This document shows positions 11,440-22,799 of a DNA stretch of 64,000 nt, piece by piece; positions within the stretch are counted from its first letter, which is position 1; each line of letters starts with the position of its first letter. Under the pieces are notes generated by a model. The model ran no database searches. It was not told the DNA's origin and saw only the letters and a program-made list of their open reading frames with translations. This DNA comes from Anaspis maculata (taxonomy: Eukaryota > Arthropoda > Insecta > Coleoptera > Scraptiidae). Position numbers and translations under genes: made by a program. The stretch lies in NCBI GenBank assembly GCA_949128115.1, contig OX421964.1, positions 46,478,601-46,542,600 on the forward strand, read 5' to 3'.

Positions 11440-12750
11440 GACTCGATTATAGGTAGTTTGTTTCACGTGTAATTAATATAGAACTCACATTACAATAGGT
11501 AAGTATCTAACAATGAAGGAAACAATCACCATTTCGGAACAGAAAAACTTATCATTTCTTGATAAATAAGCCTTTTTTTCCATCGTGATCGAGGTCATAA
11601 AACTGATGAAATAAAGTGAGGTGGAGTGAATGTGATGTAAAATTTGTCCATAGTGTAACTTGGGAGATTTCTGAAGATTTGATTTTTGTTGCCAAAATTG
11701 CACAAATGCTCTTTAAATAATCAATCACATAATAAACGGCCCCTAAACGATATCTATAGCCAAAACAATAAATTTAATCTGTTGGGGGTTCGTGAAAAGA
11801 ATATTTTTTAATAATGATGTCAGTATACAGAGGTGTCCCAGAACTCGTGGAAATGCTTCAAATGTGTCAGAAAAATGAAAAATGTAAAATAAATTTGATT
11901 TTAATTTTTGGACATACATGGGAGGTCGAAGGGTGGGGCTTTGCCCCCTCTTATTTTGTCGCGTTGTCCGTCTGTTCGTCACAGCATCTAGTCTACATCT
12001 ACATCTACATATCTCTAAAACACCACTTGCAAGGGCCTAAAAATTAAAATCCAAGAAAACTTGAACTTAAGACACCTGGAAAACCTATTTCAGTTGAGGA
12101 ATCATGAGTTTTTTGGGATTTTAATTATTAGGCTCTCAAAACTGGTGTTTTTGAGATGTTTTTTGAAGTTTCAAACCCAAATATCTCGAAAATGAAGCCT
12201 TCAATCAAAAATTTGCAGAGGTGTAACTGATAATTTTAAATTTTGAATTCGCCGCGCTGTCAAAAGCCGTGGTTGGTATGATTGTGCAACTTCCGCATTG
12301 TTTCCGCCACTTCGGCATGGGCAAGCGAAGATGCCGGTCGGAGTGTTGTTGTTTTGTTGTAAAAATCAAGTTCTGAATTAAAATAGTTCGAAAGCTCCCG
12401 TCGTTTTATGAAAATACCCCCGGCCGATTACAGAGGTAACTTTTCTACCATAATTGAGCACAGAATTAAAAAAAACTTGGACTATTTTTCAAAAATAAGT
12501 ACGGAAGTAAAAAACAGGGAGGAAAAGGGGAGGGTACCCTCTATTATCTCTGCACCTGAAAGTGTTTGATGAAACGCGTTGCTAGTACCTATTGATAGAG
12601 ATTTATTTTAGTAAACTTTGCCTGTTTGATTAAAATCGTTCAAACGGTTTAAAAGTTATGGTGAAAAAAAAACGATTGCAATTTGTTCTTATTGCAAATT
12701 TCATACATATTATTTTTGAAATCTGAATCTTGTAAATGAAACAAATTTAT
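11440..12750. other. Non-genic transposon-derived stretch
   Basis: No gene was recognised. The segment 12010-12260 is a diverged copy of a cassette also found at about 55860-56070 and 57370-57600: an AATCATGAGTTTT box, a region reading TTTTTAGGGCTCT..., then CCCAAATATCTCGAAAATGA followed by AAGCCTTCAATCAAAA. It is probably one arm of a decayed palindromic element. Confidence 0.5.
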
Positions 12751-12927
12751 TTTTTTATTTATTTAATTGTCTTATTTTACGAGGCGGCATTCAGCTATAA
12801 GCTGCTCTACCATGCAACCTCGGGGACAGAACAAAATATCCATGGATGAAGTAGGATTCGAACCCACACAGGGCAGCGCGAATGGTTTGGCTTGCCATCA
12901 CCTGTACCACTCGGCTACCACCGCTCC
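12751..12927 (-). mobile_element. tRNA-derived SINE
   Basis: On the minus strand the 5' head starts GGAGCGGTGGTAGCCGAGTG, containing a Pol III A box (TAGCCGAGTGG) followed by a B box (GGTTCGAATCC) at the normal spacing, then a unique body and an AAATAAATAAA-rich tail on the left. The head resembles a tRNA-Ser/Leu type but does not fold as a full tRNA, so a SINE is the best reading. Confidence 0.75.
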
Positions 12928-13739
12928 TAAATAAGCAGCTATACCTATAGGTATTACTTTTGAAACACCTCCGTTTGTTTCGGTGATCAGCAGCGTCATC
13001 ATCAGATCAAAAATGGGGAATAGAAAGCTGCTTTATTCCCAGGTTAAACTGGCGAGCCAGCGATCGAAAATATTTTCCGAGCAGGAAAGAACATCGATCC
13101 GAGTAGAGTCCTATATAATATTAAACTCGGGTAATCCTGGTCAAAACCCGGGTGAGCTGCCATCTCGGTAGAAACGGCCAGGGGCCCTATTTTCGGTACA
13201 CGTGATCTGTTCCCCGGCGATCACCGGGGAACGCCGGTGAAGTGATCAGTTCCCCGGTTCTAAAAGTGGTATTTTCCAAGGAGGTTATAATAGCAGGAGG
13301 GAACGTAACCCAGCTTGTAGGTGAGGGAATTTGATGCGGGTCGGGGTAAGGGGAAAGCGGTATTTGGGTATGCAATCCGCAATATACGAACCACACGAAG
13401 GCACTCGAGTAACTGACACAGAGGTCTATCCCACAGAATCACGAATCTGACACTGCGAAAGCGAAGTGACAGAATCAGTCAGTTTTTGTGTTTGTGTTTT
13501 TCGTTTGCCAATTCCTCATTTTCATAATGACGGATTCAGTCGCTTTTATGGGTTTTGGATGCCGAGACCACCAGCGGTCGCTGCTCAGAAACAAATTTTT
13601 TCAACAAAAAAATCGAAAGGGCATAGCGCAGCAGAAGTAGAAAGCAGAAACAGGGACGAACAGAAGCTTGTGAAGGAAAACAAGTTGAGTACAAGACCCT
13701 AGTATTCCAAACCAAAAATACAAGAAGCTACAAGACAAA

Positions 13740-14095
13740 GTGCCTAGATGCACGTCTAATCCGAACTTGAAGGCTGGAAGCAACGATTTGCAAGGTTTTG
13801 GTGTGGTGATGAGGTACTGACGTCGAGTAGCTACCAGGACCAGGGTATGTCGTGTTGTGGAAGGGAGGAGAGACGATGGAGCACTTGAGGTCTTGTCAGG
13901 AATCGCTGAAGGAGGGCAGAACTCTAAGTCAATTGTTGGGAGAGAACGAAAAGGGGCTGGAATGGATGACAAGGGTTGAAAGGAAACAGAAGAGGTGGAA
14001 CACCGATGATGACAAGATGTGGCAGTCGATATTTGTATTATATTTATCAATATCCTTTTATTTTGTGGTGTAGTGTGAATAATACAAATAAAAAT
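13740..14095 (+). pseudogene. 3' end of a non-LTR retrotransposon ORF2
   Basis: The plus-strand frame around 13840-14000 reads GGETMEHLRSCQESL then LGENEKGLEWM and RVERKQKRW. This matches the Cys/His knuckle tail found after the reverse transcriptase of many insect non-LTR elements. The preceding frame is broken. The segment ends in an A-rich stretch with AATAAA near 14085. It is inserted within a larger palindromic element. Confidence 0.55.
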
Positions 14096-14889
14096 GTAAC
14101 ATTTTCATGAAATATCAACAATAAAACTCTTTTTTTCTCGACATTATCAATTTTTTCTTGATGTATGAGCTTGGCTCATCGTCTCTTGTCTTTTTCAGCG
14201 TTTTTCCTTCATTCCAGCTCAGTCAATTATCTGTTACAATTTGTCCTTATGTTGCGTCCCATGTTTCTTTCTGTCTTCTCTGATTTCTTTTCCCCGTCAT
14301 TCTTGCTTCCCATATCTGTTCTACTGGTCTGTCCTCATTCATGCTTTGTAGGCGTCCTCACCAACATTTGTCTCTTATCCAGAAATTTCGTTACAGGCTT
14401 CATCTTTAGCTCTTTTCTTACTCAGGGTTGCGAATTGTGTCTCTTCAGTGTCAGTGTATGTTTTTTTTTTCACTTCGCAGGTAGGTATACTTCATTCCTG
14501 TTGCTTCACGCTCCTTCTGCATTCTCTAAGATGAGACCTCTATGTCTCACTTCCGTGGGCCATCAGTCAGCATTGATCTGAAAATCGTCTTATATACTTT
14601 CAGCTTATGGTCTTCTTTGTTACTTCTTTTTCGTTTATTAATGTCTCTTGTTCATTGCATAGTACAGTACATAGTAGTACATATTACTGGTGGTATTCTT
14701 ATACAGACTTCTTATAGCACTAATTAGTTTCTATTTCACTCCTCGTGCTCTCTGAATTATTTGTTGCACTGTGAAGATGGAGCTTTGCACGCTACCTTCT
14801 TTTCGAAGTCCACTCTGTATATTTTCATTGGCATGTTTAGCAAATAAGGTGATGCTTCTATGGTTTGCACACTTATAAGAAATCCCTTT

Positions 14890-15185
14890 TTCTTACCATG
14901 CTTTATTGTAGATTTCCAGCAGCAACCTTTTTCCTTCTTCTCCTAAGCTATTTATCATCTCTGATGTGAATTTATCATGTCCAGGAGCTTTGCATCCATA
15001 ATTTCAGGAATGCTTATTTCAGGTCTTCTCTTGCCGTCTTTCCATTTCTGTCTTCGATCGTATTTTTTCAATTAATGTCGTCTTCATCAGTGTATCTTGG
15101 TTGTGCACTCAGTAACTCTTGGAAATATTCACTCCATCTTTCCATTACTTCTTCAGAGACCACCAGTAGTGCACTTCCACTTCAT
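14890..15185 (-). pseudogene. Decayed non-LTR reverse transcriptase fragment
   Basis: The minus strand carries, across several frame breaks, VSEEVMERWSEYFQELL, then KAPGHDKFTSEMINSLGEEG and LLLEIYNKAW, then NHRSITLFAKHA. These match the first conserved blocks of RTE/CR1-like reverse transcriptases (GKAxGxDxIxxEMLK..., CxNHRGITLL). Stops and frameshifts make it non-functional. Neighbouring low-complexity frames at 14165-14727 show no clear homology. Confidence 0.6.
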
Positions 15186-16050
15186 CAAATCATCCACTTG
15201 CAGGTGGACTAGATCGAGGCGCTCATCATATTTCAAGTGACTTTTTTTTTTTAGTTTCTTCTTAAGTTAAAGGCAGTATCTTCTCTTCAATTATGCATGT
15301 GGAATCAAAAGATAGGCATCCTTAAATTTGAAAAGATAAAACCAATATTATCAAAATTTTGTGTGAAGTCTTTGACTCTTGCTTACCTATTATTTGACTT
15401 TCTTCCATTTTATTATTATGTATGATCAGTGTAGGTGCACACTAGCACAACACACACGTAGGTACGTACGTACGTACAATGATATTGGTACATATACTGA
15501 GTTGAACAGGTAGGTACACAGCAGCTGTGCAGTGTGCAGTGCAGAGGACGCATACTTTGGCCTTTGGCTTGCTTGAGCTTTTCATTTGTTTGGTCTTCCA
15601 TGAGTTTGCAAGGCGGTGATGTCCTTTTCAATTAGGCACTGGACAAGGGCACACGTCGCAGAGAATATAATCAATCTTCGGAGATGCAAACCTTGGATTG
15701 GGAAAATTCGTAACTTCAAAATTTATCATCGCTAGGTGCACTTACTTATATGCAACGGTATTTCCTATTTTGGATTGTCTTCTGCTTGAAAAAACTGTTT
15801 CTAGACGGCAACCGCTGTGGTTTCCCATTCGAAAGCCCTAAAAGCGATTGAAAATGCCACATTGAAGTGCGAAACTGACAAATGAAAAAATTTAACCATA
15901 AAAACGAACGATGCTGTCACTTTGCTGTATAATTCTGTGGGATAGACTTCTGTAACTCGTGTGCCTTCGTGTGGTTCGTATATTGCGGATTGCATACACG
16001 AACGTGACGTCACATGGCTTCACTTTTTTGAGCTCATGCTCCCTCCTGCT

Positions 16051-16524
16051 ATAATGGGGAACTATAGTGGCAAACGCCTGAAGTAATGGCGCTCGTGTTC
16101 CATGCACCCCAGCTATCATCAGAGTCATTTTAAGCGTACATAACCTCAACTTTGCAATTGTCATCTCATTTTCATTTGTCAGCACTTTCCATAGGAACCA
16201 GCGGTTTTGCGTTACTTCGTGAGTTGAAAAGTAGAAACGCCGACAAGCCAGAAATCTCGGTAAAAAAATTGGTAGTGACGTGTTGTGTGTTGTGTATCAG
16301 GCTGCAACAGTTCCAAAGGACCATATCTTTGCAGTTTGCACCAGCTCTTTTTTATTACCTGCTCTCAGTGGGGCTCCCTCCCCGCCTCAACTCTTCTTTG
16401 AGCAATTTCCACTTTCCGTACATTTGTTTACATTTCGTTGAGGTTATGTACGTTAACTGTCAATATGGGTGCATGGAACACGTCGCCCTCTACAATCCGT
16501 TTTGCCTATAGTTCCCCATTATAG
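16051..16524. repeat. Hairpin element with ATAATGGGGAACTATAG ends
   Basis: ATAATGGGGAACTATAG at 16051 is repeated inverted, ending near 16524. GTGTTCCATGCACCCC near 16098 pairs with GGGTGCATGGAACACG near 16467. It interrupts the right arm of the palindromic element that begins near 13260. The interior has a 119-codon plus-strand frame without recognised homology. Confidence 0.65.
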
Positions 16525-16529
16525 GCGAT

Positions 16530-17540
16530 TTACATTAGAAAAACGCCACCTGGTGTAGAGCTCGGTACTTGATCGTCGAGGACGTTTTTGCGAGGAAAAC
16601 CTACTCCGACGTCTAGTAGCCTAGGTGGGCACTAGTGGATACCTGTAATACCCACATATTGACATGGAAATTTGACAAGTAGAAATAATCTGAAAAAGGG
16701 GTTTGCATTTGTGTCTCTTATTTCATGTTATGGTTAGCGTATTTAGCAGGTTTTTAGTAGATCGAGCTCCAGAGGTGCGCAGCTGAAAGACTACGCCCCC
16801 AGCAATGCACTACATTATTGCAATTAAAAAAGACAACGTTTACGTCGCGAACACAGAGGTAGCTACGGCGAGCTTGTTAGAATGAAAAATGCGGATCTCC
16901 AGCTGAAGTCGAAGCATGAAATCTTTAGAAAAAAGCGAGGAAAAAAGGTAGGTGGTGGTTGACTCTGCACGGCCAGCCCGAGGTGATTTTTTCTTGGCTG
17001 GCAGGCTGGTCGACGGGCTTGTGTGTTTCCCTCCGTGCGGGTGTGACAGGGTCTGTTGCTCTTCCTTGGGCGGAAGCTATGGATGATTTAGAGAAAGGTC
17101 TGCGACGACGCTGGTCATCAACATGGGGCCCAATAACGAGCCTATGGGGTCCCAAGGGTTCACAGGAACGAAAGTTTGCTTGTGGCGTACTGCACAAGAC
17201 AGCAAAGTGACAGTTTTGACATGCCACCAATTGACGTAACCACCGCCGTTGCCGGACGGCAACTTACACCAGTTCTAAAAATTAATGCCCTAAAACTTCC
17301 TCGACGAAACGGCCATTTTCCCCAATAAGGTCAATCGCCTATAACCTCCTTGGTATTTTCGTGTCCACTTTTCGGCTATACTCGTACACACCTCGTACAT
17401 GTCCGTGTAATGTCGAAGCTTGGCTGTCAGCTGTCATAATGATATTTGAAATCGAATTGTAATTTTTTAAGACTTTCAAAAATAACACCAACGGGTCTTC
17501 TAGCCTCCCTGTGTATTGCTACTTGATATCATAACTCATA
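16530..17540. other. Interior of the 5.1-kb element, no gene seen
   Basis: Open frames at 16925-17262 on both strands overlap each other and resemble no family I know. CGCCTATAACCTCCTTGG near 17335 is the mirror of CCAAGGAGGTTATAATAGC near 13278 and marks the outer right arm of the palindromic element. Confidence 0.4.
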
Positions 17541-17543
17541 ACG

Positions 17544-17798
17544 TCATATTATTGTATCAGGAAAAACAGGATTTTGGTAGGTACTTGATTGTCCAAACGT
17601 GGTACCTACTTTACTTGCTACGGTCAGCCGGCTTCCTTCCCCGGGTACTGGGATAAATGGCGTGACTAGTTCTGTGATGTGCCGGACTTCGGAAAGTTCC
17701 TCAAAAGGATTCTCCCCATTATCGTCCACAAATCGTTTGCCGGGTTGGCGCGCATCTTCTTCGGCCGCTTCCAAGTCCGCGATTACATGGACCGCCAA
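17544..17798 (-). pseudogene. Unrecognised coding-like fragment inside the 5.1-kb element
   Basis: The minus-strand frame reads about 90 residues with balanced, acidic composition (ADLEAAEEDARQPGKRF, VDDNGENPFEELSEV) and GC content above its surroundings, and continues a few codons upstream of the first Met. An acidic C-terminal tail of this kind would suit a Harbinger-type nuclease, but I see no DDE motif, so this is only a guess. Confidence 0.3.
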
Positions 17799-18056
17799 TG
17801 CCGCGCCGCGTTCAATGGATCCATTTTACCCAAATTATTTCAAGAAACTTTCGAAAAATTGGAGATTGCAACGTAAAATTAAAATTATTGAAAAGACGCC
17901 GAACGAGAATTTCAATTGTCAAAGTTATATCTGTCATCTGTCATTTGGCAATTGTTTTAGTTGTATTTTTGGTGCATTCAGCGTTGCCAACCTATGAACA
18001 ATGTGCTTTTTTTAGTGATTTTCAATTTAGACTATTTGCAGTCCTTTGCTTTATTT

Positions 18057-18170
18057 GACATAAGCAGGAATGAGCTGTTCTCTCGGTCGTTCGTAGGAGA
18101 ACGAGTGTGCCCTGATTGACATAAGCGGGGAATGAGTTGTTCTCTCGGTCGTTCCTAGGAGAACAGGCGT
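18057..18170. repeat. Tandem duplication of about 58 bp
   Basis: TTGACATAAGC...GAATGAG...TGTTCTCTCGGTCGTTC...TAGGAGAAC occurs twice in direct order, at about 18057 and 18115. It lies just inside the right end of the 5.1-kb element and may form part of its subterminal binding-site array. Confidence 0.8.
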
Positions 18171-18269
18171 GATCACGCGTGAATGTACCCGAAAATGCCG
18201 CTTCCCCTGTTTTTGAGGGAACAGTTCCTATAGGAACAGTTCACATGTGCACCGAAAATAGGGCCCCAG

Positions 18270-19180
18270 GAAAAAAAATTAAATTCGTACCGCCAGACTG
18301 GGGAACGATGAAAAGCTAGTCTTGAAACTGCAGACTTGATTTGATTCAAAGTTTGCTTCCTGCCGAATTTGAATTTGGTTCCAATCCATCGGATAGATCG
18401 AGGGATAGATTTTGAATAATTAACTGGTAAAGTTTTGAATCTGTAACTTCTTCTCCCATCTATGTCACGGGACCAAGGAGCGAACTGAGGCGCTGGGCGG
18501 ATAAGAAATTTAAAAAAAGTATGAAAAGTGTCGAAAATTAATTAAATCACGGAACTACAGAGCGAATTGGGGTGCAGGGTCAATAAAAAATTGAAAAACA
18601 AGGGGATGACGATAATCAGTGGGAAGACAAATAAAACTATGGGACCAAGGAGACGTTTGAGGTGCTGGGTGGGTATAGATTGGAGGTGGTCGTTTGATCT
18701 CGGAGGATCCTTTCTGCACTGCGACCTATAAGATCTTTTGTGCGTCGCTGGGTGGGTAAGAAACTTGAAGAATTGAACCGGAAATATATTGGAAATAAGT
18801 AAAAATGTTTGAGAATTCTGCTCGAAATTCCGAGAAGATGAACAAAAATACGGGACCTGGGACCACAAGGTGAACTGCGATGCTGGATGGATAAGAAGCT
18901 AACAAAAACAGTAAGCAACTAGGGGAAGGGATTAACAAGGGAAAAAGTCGACCAAGAAGCGAACACTAGAAATACAGGATGTCTGTTTTTTTGCGAGATA
19001 CCCAGCGTTCAACATTCACGGTTTTTTTATTGCCGGTGCGGATTTTGTTTCCAAAGTACTTTTGAAAAAAAATTATCATTTTTTGTTCAAAAACATTTAT
19101 TTAACAGTGACATGTGACACATTGTTGTAATCAGAAAAAATTGGTCGTGTCACCTCAAAACTTTCCCGACTAGTATTCAG
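18270..19180. other. Non-genic stretch
   Basis: No gene was recognised. GGGACC-AAGGAGCGAAC-type phrases (18470, 18640, 18945) with GGTGGGTAAGAA recur with an irregular spacing of about 110-170 bp, suggesting a decayed tandem repeat. Confidence 0.4.
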
Positions 19181-19187
19181 GAATCTA

Positions 19188-20553
19188 TTACTACGTTTCC
19201 ATGGAGAATTGAAATCGATTTGAAAACGATATCGGGATTGAATACGGAAGTGTTCACATGAGTGGTTCGAACTCGGTATTCAAATCGATTTGAATTCTGT
19301 TTACATATCTGTCATGTAAGTCTAACCCTAACCTAAAACTATCTCAACCTAACGTATCAAAGGAAGTGCAAATACTCTGCAAACTGCAAGTGTGCAGAAG
19401 GCAGAAGTGCAGACAACAGGTGCAAGTATGAATGCGACCCTCGATGCGACCAGAACAGCGGTTTTACTCATTGCTATGTGTCAGTTTCTGTTTGTTAATG
19501 TTTCGATCCAATCCGATTGGGTTTCCATGAGTAATTTCGATCCGATCCCGATACGATCCCAGAATTTGCCGAATCGACCTTGAAACTCAAATCGATTTGG
19601 ATACAGTTCTGCAAGTGTTTACATGCAGTTTTCAATCTCGATACCGTTTTCAAATCGAACCCGGATTTATTTTTGAAAATCGATTTCAATTCCCCATGGA
19701 AACGTAGTAATTTACTACATAGCAATGAGTAAAACCGCTGTTCTGGTCGCATCGAGGGTCGCATTCATACTTGCACCTGTTGTCTGCACTTCTGCCTTCT
19801 GCACACTTGCAGTTTGCAAAGTACTTGCACTTTCTTTGATACGTTAGGTTGGGATAGTTTTAGGTTAGGCTTAGACTTACATGACAGATATGTAAACAAA
19901 ATTCAAATCGATTTGAATACCAAGTTCGAACCACTCATGTGAACACTTCCGTATTCAATCCCGATACCGTTTTCAAATCGATTTCAATTCTCCATGGAAA
20001 CGTTGTTAATGTAAATTTTTATTCGAAACGTGTCCCTTATTCGACCTATACAATTACTACGTTTCCATGGAGAATTGAAATCGATTTGAAAACGGTATCG
20101 GGATTGAATACGGAAGTGTTCACATGAGTGGTTCAAACTTGGTATTCAAATCGATTTGAATTCTGTTTACATATCTGTCATGTGAGTCTTACCCTAACCT
20201 AAAACTATCCCAACCTAACGTATCAAAGAAAGTGCAAGTCCTTTGCAAACTGCAAGTGTGCAGAAGGCAGAAGTGCAGAAAACAGGTGCAAGTATGAATG
20301 CGACCCTCGATGCGACCAGAACAGCGGTTTTACTCATTGCTATGTATCAGTTTCTGTTTGTTGATGTCTCGATCCAATCCGATTGGGTTTCCATAAGTAT
20401 TATTTCGATCCGATCCCGATACGATCCCAGAATTTGCCGAATCGACCTTGAGACTCAAATCGATTTAGATACAGTTCTGCAAGTGTTTACATGCAGTTTT
20501 CAATCCCGATACCGTTTTCAAATCGATTTCAATTCTCCATGGAAACGTAGTAA
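19188..20553. mobile_element. Three copies of a 0.5-kb inverted-repeat element
   Basis: The terminal repeat TTACTACGTTTCCATGGAGA continues with ATTGAAATCGATTTGAAAAC. Copy 1 runs plus from about 19188 to 19713, copy 2 is a 5'-truncated inverted copy at about 19716-20010, and copy 3 runs plus from about 20055 to 20553. All share ACAGATATGTAAAC (or its complement), the phrase GTGTGCAGAAGGCAGAAGTG, and GACCCTCGATGCGACCAGAA. The interior frames (MNATLDATRTAV) are shared because the DNA is shared and do not show coding character. Confidence 0.8.
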
Positions 20554-20640
20554 GTAGATACAACGACCTTCTTGTAGGGTGTGGGTGTTTCGTAACCAAA
20601 AAGGCCTTCGGTGGTGGGATGATGCTATTTAAATACAGTA

Positions 20641-20751
20641 TGTTCATTAAAAAATTCAATAATGGGAGGCCGTGGACCGATGATAGCCTGGCCGTTTTCG
20701 GATCGAATGGCCTGCGTCATAGCCTCCCTTTATTGAAGTTTTTAATGAACA
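20641..20751. mobile_element. 111-bp MITE, copy 1
   Basis: Ends TGTTCATTAAAAA and its complement, TA on both sides, interior GGCCGTGGACCGATGATAGC. A copy of identical length with two differences sits at 40625-40735. Size and TA duplication fit a Tc1/mariner-type MITE. Confidence 0.9.
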
Positions 20752-21589
20752 TACGGTACATTTTACATTTTGTTTGACAGCTGCAGTGAAGGATGTGGGA
20801 AGGGGAGAGGGTGGGAATCAGAGGAGTGACAGTAAGTGCTGCTTATTCCGTAACCGTAAAACTTCAACAGTTGAGTTGAATCAATAATTATGTTTTGGTT
20901 CACAATGGGATGTTAACTTATGCCGTTGTGTCAAACTTGTACAAGATTCAAGTTTTACATCCAAGATCAAGGGTATTGGTTACCAACTAATACTACTAGC
21001 TACTAGTCCTATACTATTATACTACCAGTTACCAGTACTACCCACCCCGCAAACCTCTTCAAGTCTGTGTAAGGTCAAGTCAGGTAACTGGGACCTAGTT
21101 TTACATGTGCCAAACTTTGAATGCTTGTCATGTTTTTATATGTTTAGTCGGAGCAACTATTTTTAGTGGACTTTATCTTTGATTATCGCCTAATATATCC
21201 TGAAAGTTACACACTTGTTGTTGCAGCGACACTTTGGATGAAATGAAAATTAAAAAAAATTGTGCCCGGTCCCAGTTACCCTAGAATTCTGAGGAAACTG
21301 GAACCGCTCCCTCTAACTTCTCATTGCTTTCTGTTATAAATCCCATAAGGGAACTGGGACCATGTACATTCGATCATAGAATAGTGTAATAAAAGTTATA
21401 AGTCTATCTCTATTGGTTGAGAAAATATCGTAGTTGCAAGTACATTTTATTAAAGATGTAAAAAACATGACATTTTGTGTAATTACAATAAACGTTCAAA
21501 CTGAACAAATATAGGGCGTTTGCACACTAAATTGAACAGCAAGTAGGATAATGCCTCAAAAGTGCCAGAAAAATGTTGAAAAAAATTTA

Positions 21590-22080
21590 TAATAATCAGT
21601 CATTCATGAAATGATTGCAAATATGGAGAGTCAAAAGGTGGTCCTTCGATCCCTTCTATTATCGTTGTTTTGCAAGAATCAAGTCAAATGTTTTTCATCA
21701 GACCAAGAAACAAATTTTTCGAACCTTTGAATGTGTTTTGTAATTTTGTTTAGTGTATCTACAAACAGGGTGAGTCATGAATCCTGAAAATCTATTTTTT
21801 CCTCGAAAATGCTCGTGAAAAATTCTAGAGGCCTTAATACTGATGTAGAGCAACAGATAACACAAATAGTTCCCATATGAAATTTTCTGCATGCATTTGT
21901 GAAGTAAACTGATTTTCAGGATTTACGATTCACCCTGTATAGTGAATGAAATTACAAAACACCTCCAAACTTCAAAGGTTCAAAAACATTGCTTTTCGGT
22001 CTGTTGAGAAGAGTTTACTGAAATCTTTTAAAATAACGAAAATAAAGGGGGTCGAAGCACCACTTTTTGATCCTCCATAT
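21590..22080. repeat. Palindrome inside the 1.7-kb element
   Basis: GCAAATATGGAGAGTCAAAAGG and AACCTTTGAATGTGTTTTGTAA on the left pair with inverted counterparts on the right. The centre lies near 21840 and contains two CAGGGTG motifs facing each other (21770 and 21938). Confidence 0.7.
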
Positions 22081-22082
22081 TT

Positions 22083-22310
22083 TCAAAAATAAACGCCCAA
22101 AGTTTTTTTTTCAAGGTATGTCTCGGGATTATTTATGGCGATCACTCGACCTGGATGAAGGTCGCCTTGGAAATCTACAATGACGTAGTCGAAGACTGTA
22201 ATTTTGGTTTTCTTGCTCCAAACTTCGTTGCTAGAGCCGCATTCAAATTTTCTCATGTACCTTTCTGGCATATTCTCTAGCCATTTCTGCAAAGAAAATT
22301 TACTCTAGAG
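22083..22310 (-). pseudogene. Exon-like remnant, probably transposon protein
   Basis: On the minus strand a TTTCTTTGCAG acceptor precedes an open stretch reading KWLENMPERYMRKFECGSSN, then TVFDYVIVDFQGDLHPGRVI. The second part resembles the short C-terminal beta-rich domain (DYVLVxFEGxxxPG) found in many insect transposase-like proteins. No partner exon was found and the frame ends after about 65 residues, so I treat it as a fragment. Confidence 0.4.
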
Positions 22311-22799
22311 GAGTTTTATTTTTTATTGCCCTTGATATGGGCCGTCTGGAGGCATCTGGGACCACCGGTCCCATTTAGCCGACAACTGGTGTCCCAGTTA
22401 CTCCAATGTTAAAAATTTTATTTACAACTGGGACCCCACCGATTATTTCAACCACGGAAGTAATTTATGAAGTTTGTCGTGCATGATATCAATTATAGCC
22501 TATTCACTTATTCCAAAATACATTAGGTTTAAATTAACTCAACTTTTCTGAATTGTACGGATTTTTGCTGTTGGCGGGTACATGCGTTGTAGAGACCTGC
22601 GCCGCACACTGTCAGATTTTGTACTGTCATATTGCCACAGGGCTGCCAACTGCTCTCGCATCCATTGTTTTATGAAGTTTGGCAACCCATCTCACACCAG
22701 AGCAACAAATAACTGCCTGAAGTCTCATAGTTTAAAATTGAATGGGGTGGTCCCCACTTACCCCATGGTCCCAGTTACCTGACTTGACCTTATATTTCA

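Larger units (their letters stand above)
13182..18266. mobile_element. 5.1-kb element with GGGCCC ends and CAG duplication
   Basis: The two ends are inverted: GGGCCCTATTTTCGGT on the left and ACCGAAAATAGGGCCC on the right, each flanked by CAG (13179-13181, 18267-18269). A 3-bp duplication with GC-rich ends suggests the PIF/Harbinger group. Subterminal GTTCCCCGG and GGAACAGTTC motifs repeat near both ends, as expected for transposase binding sites. The interior is a mosaic: a palindromic element (left arm about 13260-13620, right arm split between 15770-16050 and about 17340), non-LTR retrotransposon pieces and a hairpin element. No intact transposase was recognised. The related termini at 40524-40877 support the assignment. 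Confidence 0.75.
21072..22790. mobile_element. 1.7-kb element with AGGTCAAGTCAGG ends
   Basis: The inverted ends AGGTCAAGTCAGGTAACTGG are flanked by TA. The phrase AACTGGGACC is repeated many times inside (21085, 21292, 21352, 22400, 22430). A palindrome at 21590-22080 and an exon-like remnant at 22083-22310 lie inside. The TA duplication and size fit a Tc1/mariner-like non-autonomous element, although superfamily cannot be fixed without a transposase. Confidence 0.72.

Noticed and set aside
12840..12927. A functional tRNA gene
   Set aside because: A and B boxes fit, but acceptor and anticodon stems do not close and a tailed body follows; it is better explained as a SINE.
14165..14581. A 138-codon plus-strand hydrophobic frame as a membrane protein
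   Set aside because: Ser/Phe/Leu composition follows from T-rich DNA, and adjacent minus-strand sequence is a decayed reverse transcriptase.
16925..17262. Overlapping frames of 61-101 codons as a host gene
   Set aside because: They lie on both strands of the same DNA inside a transposon, without splice signals or homology.
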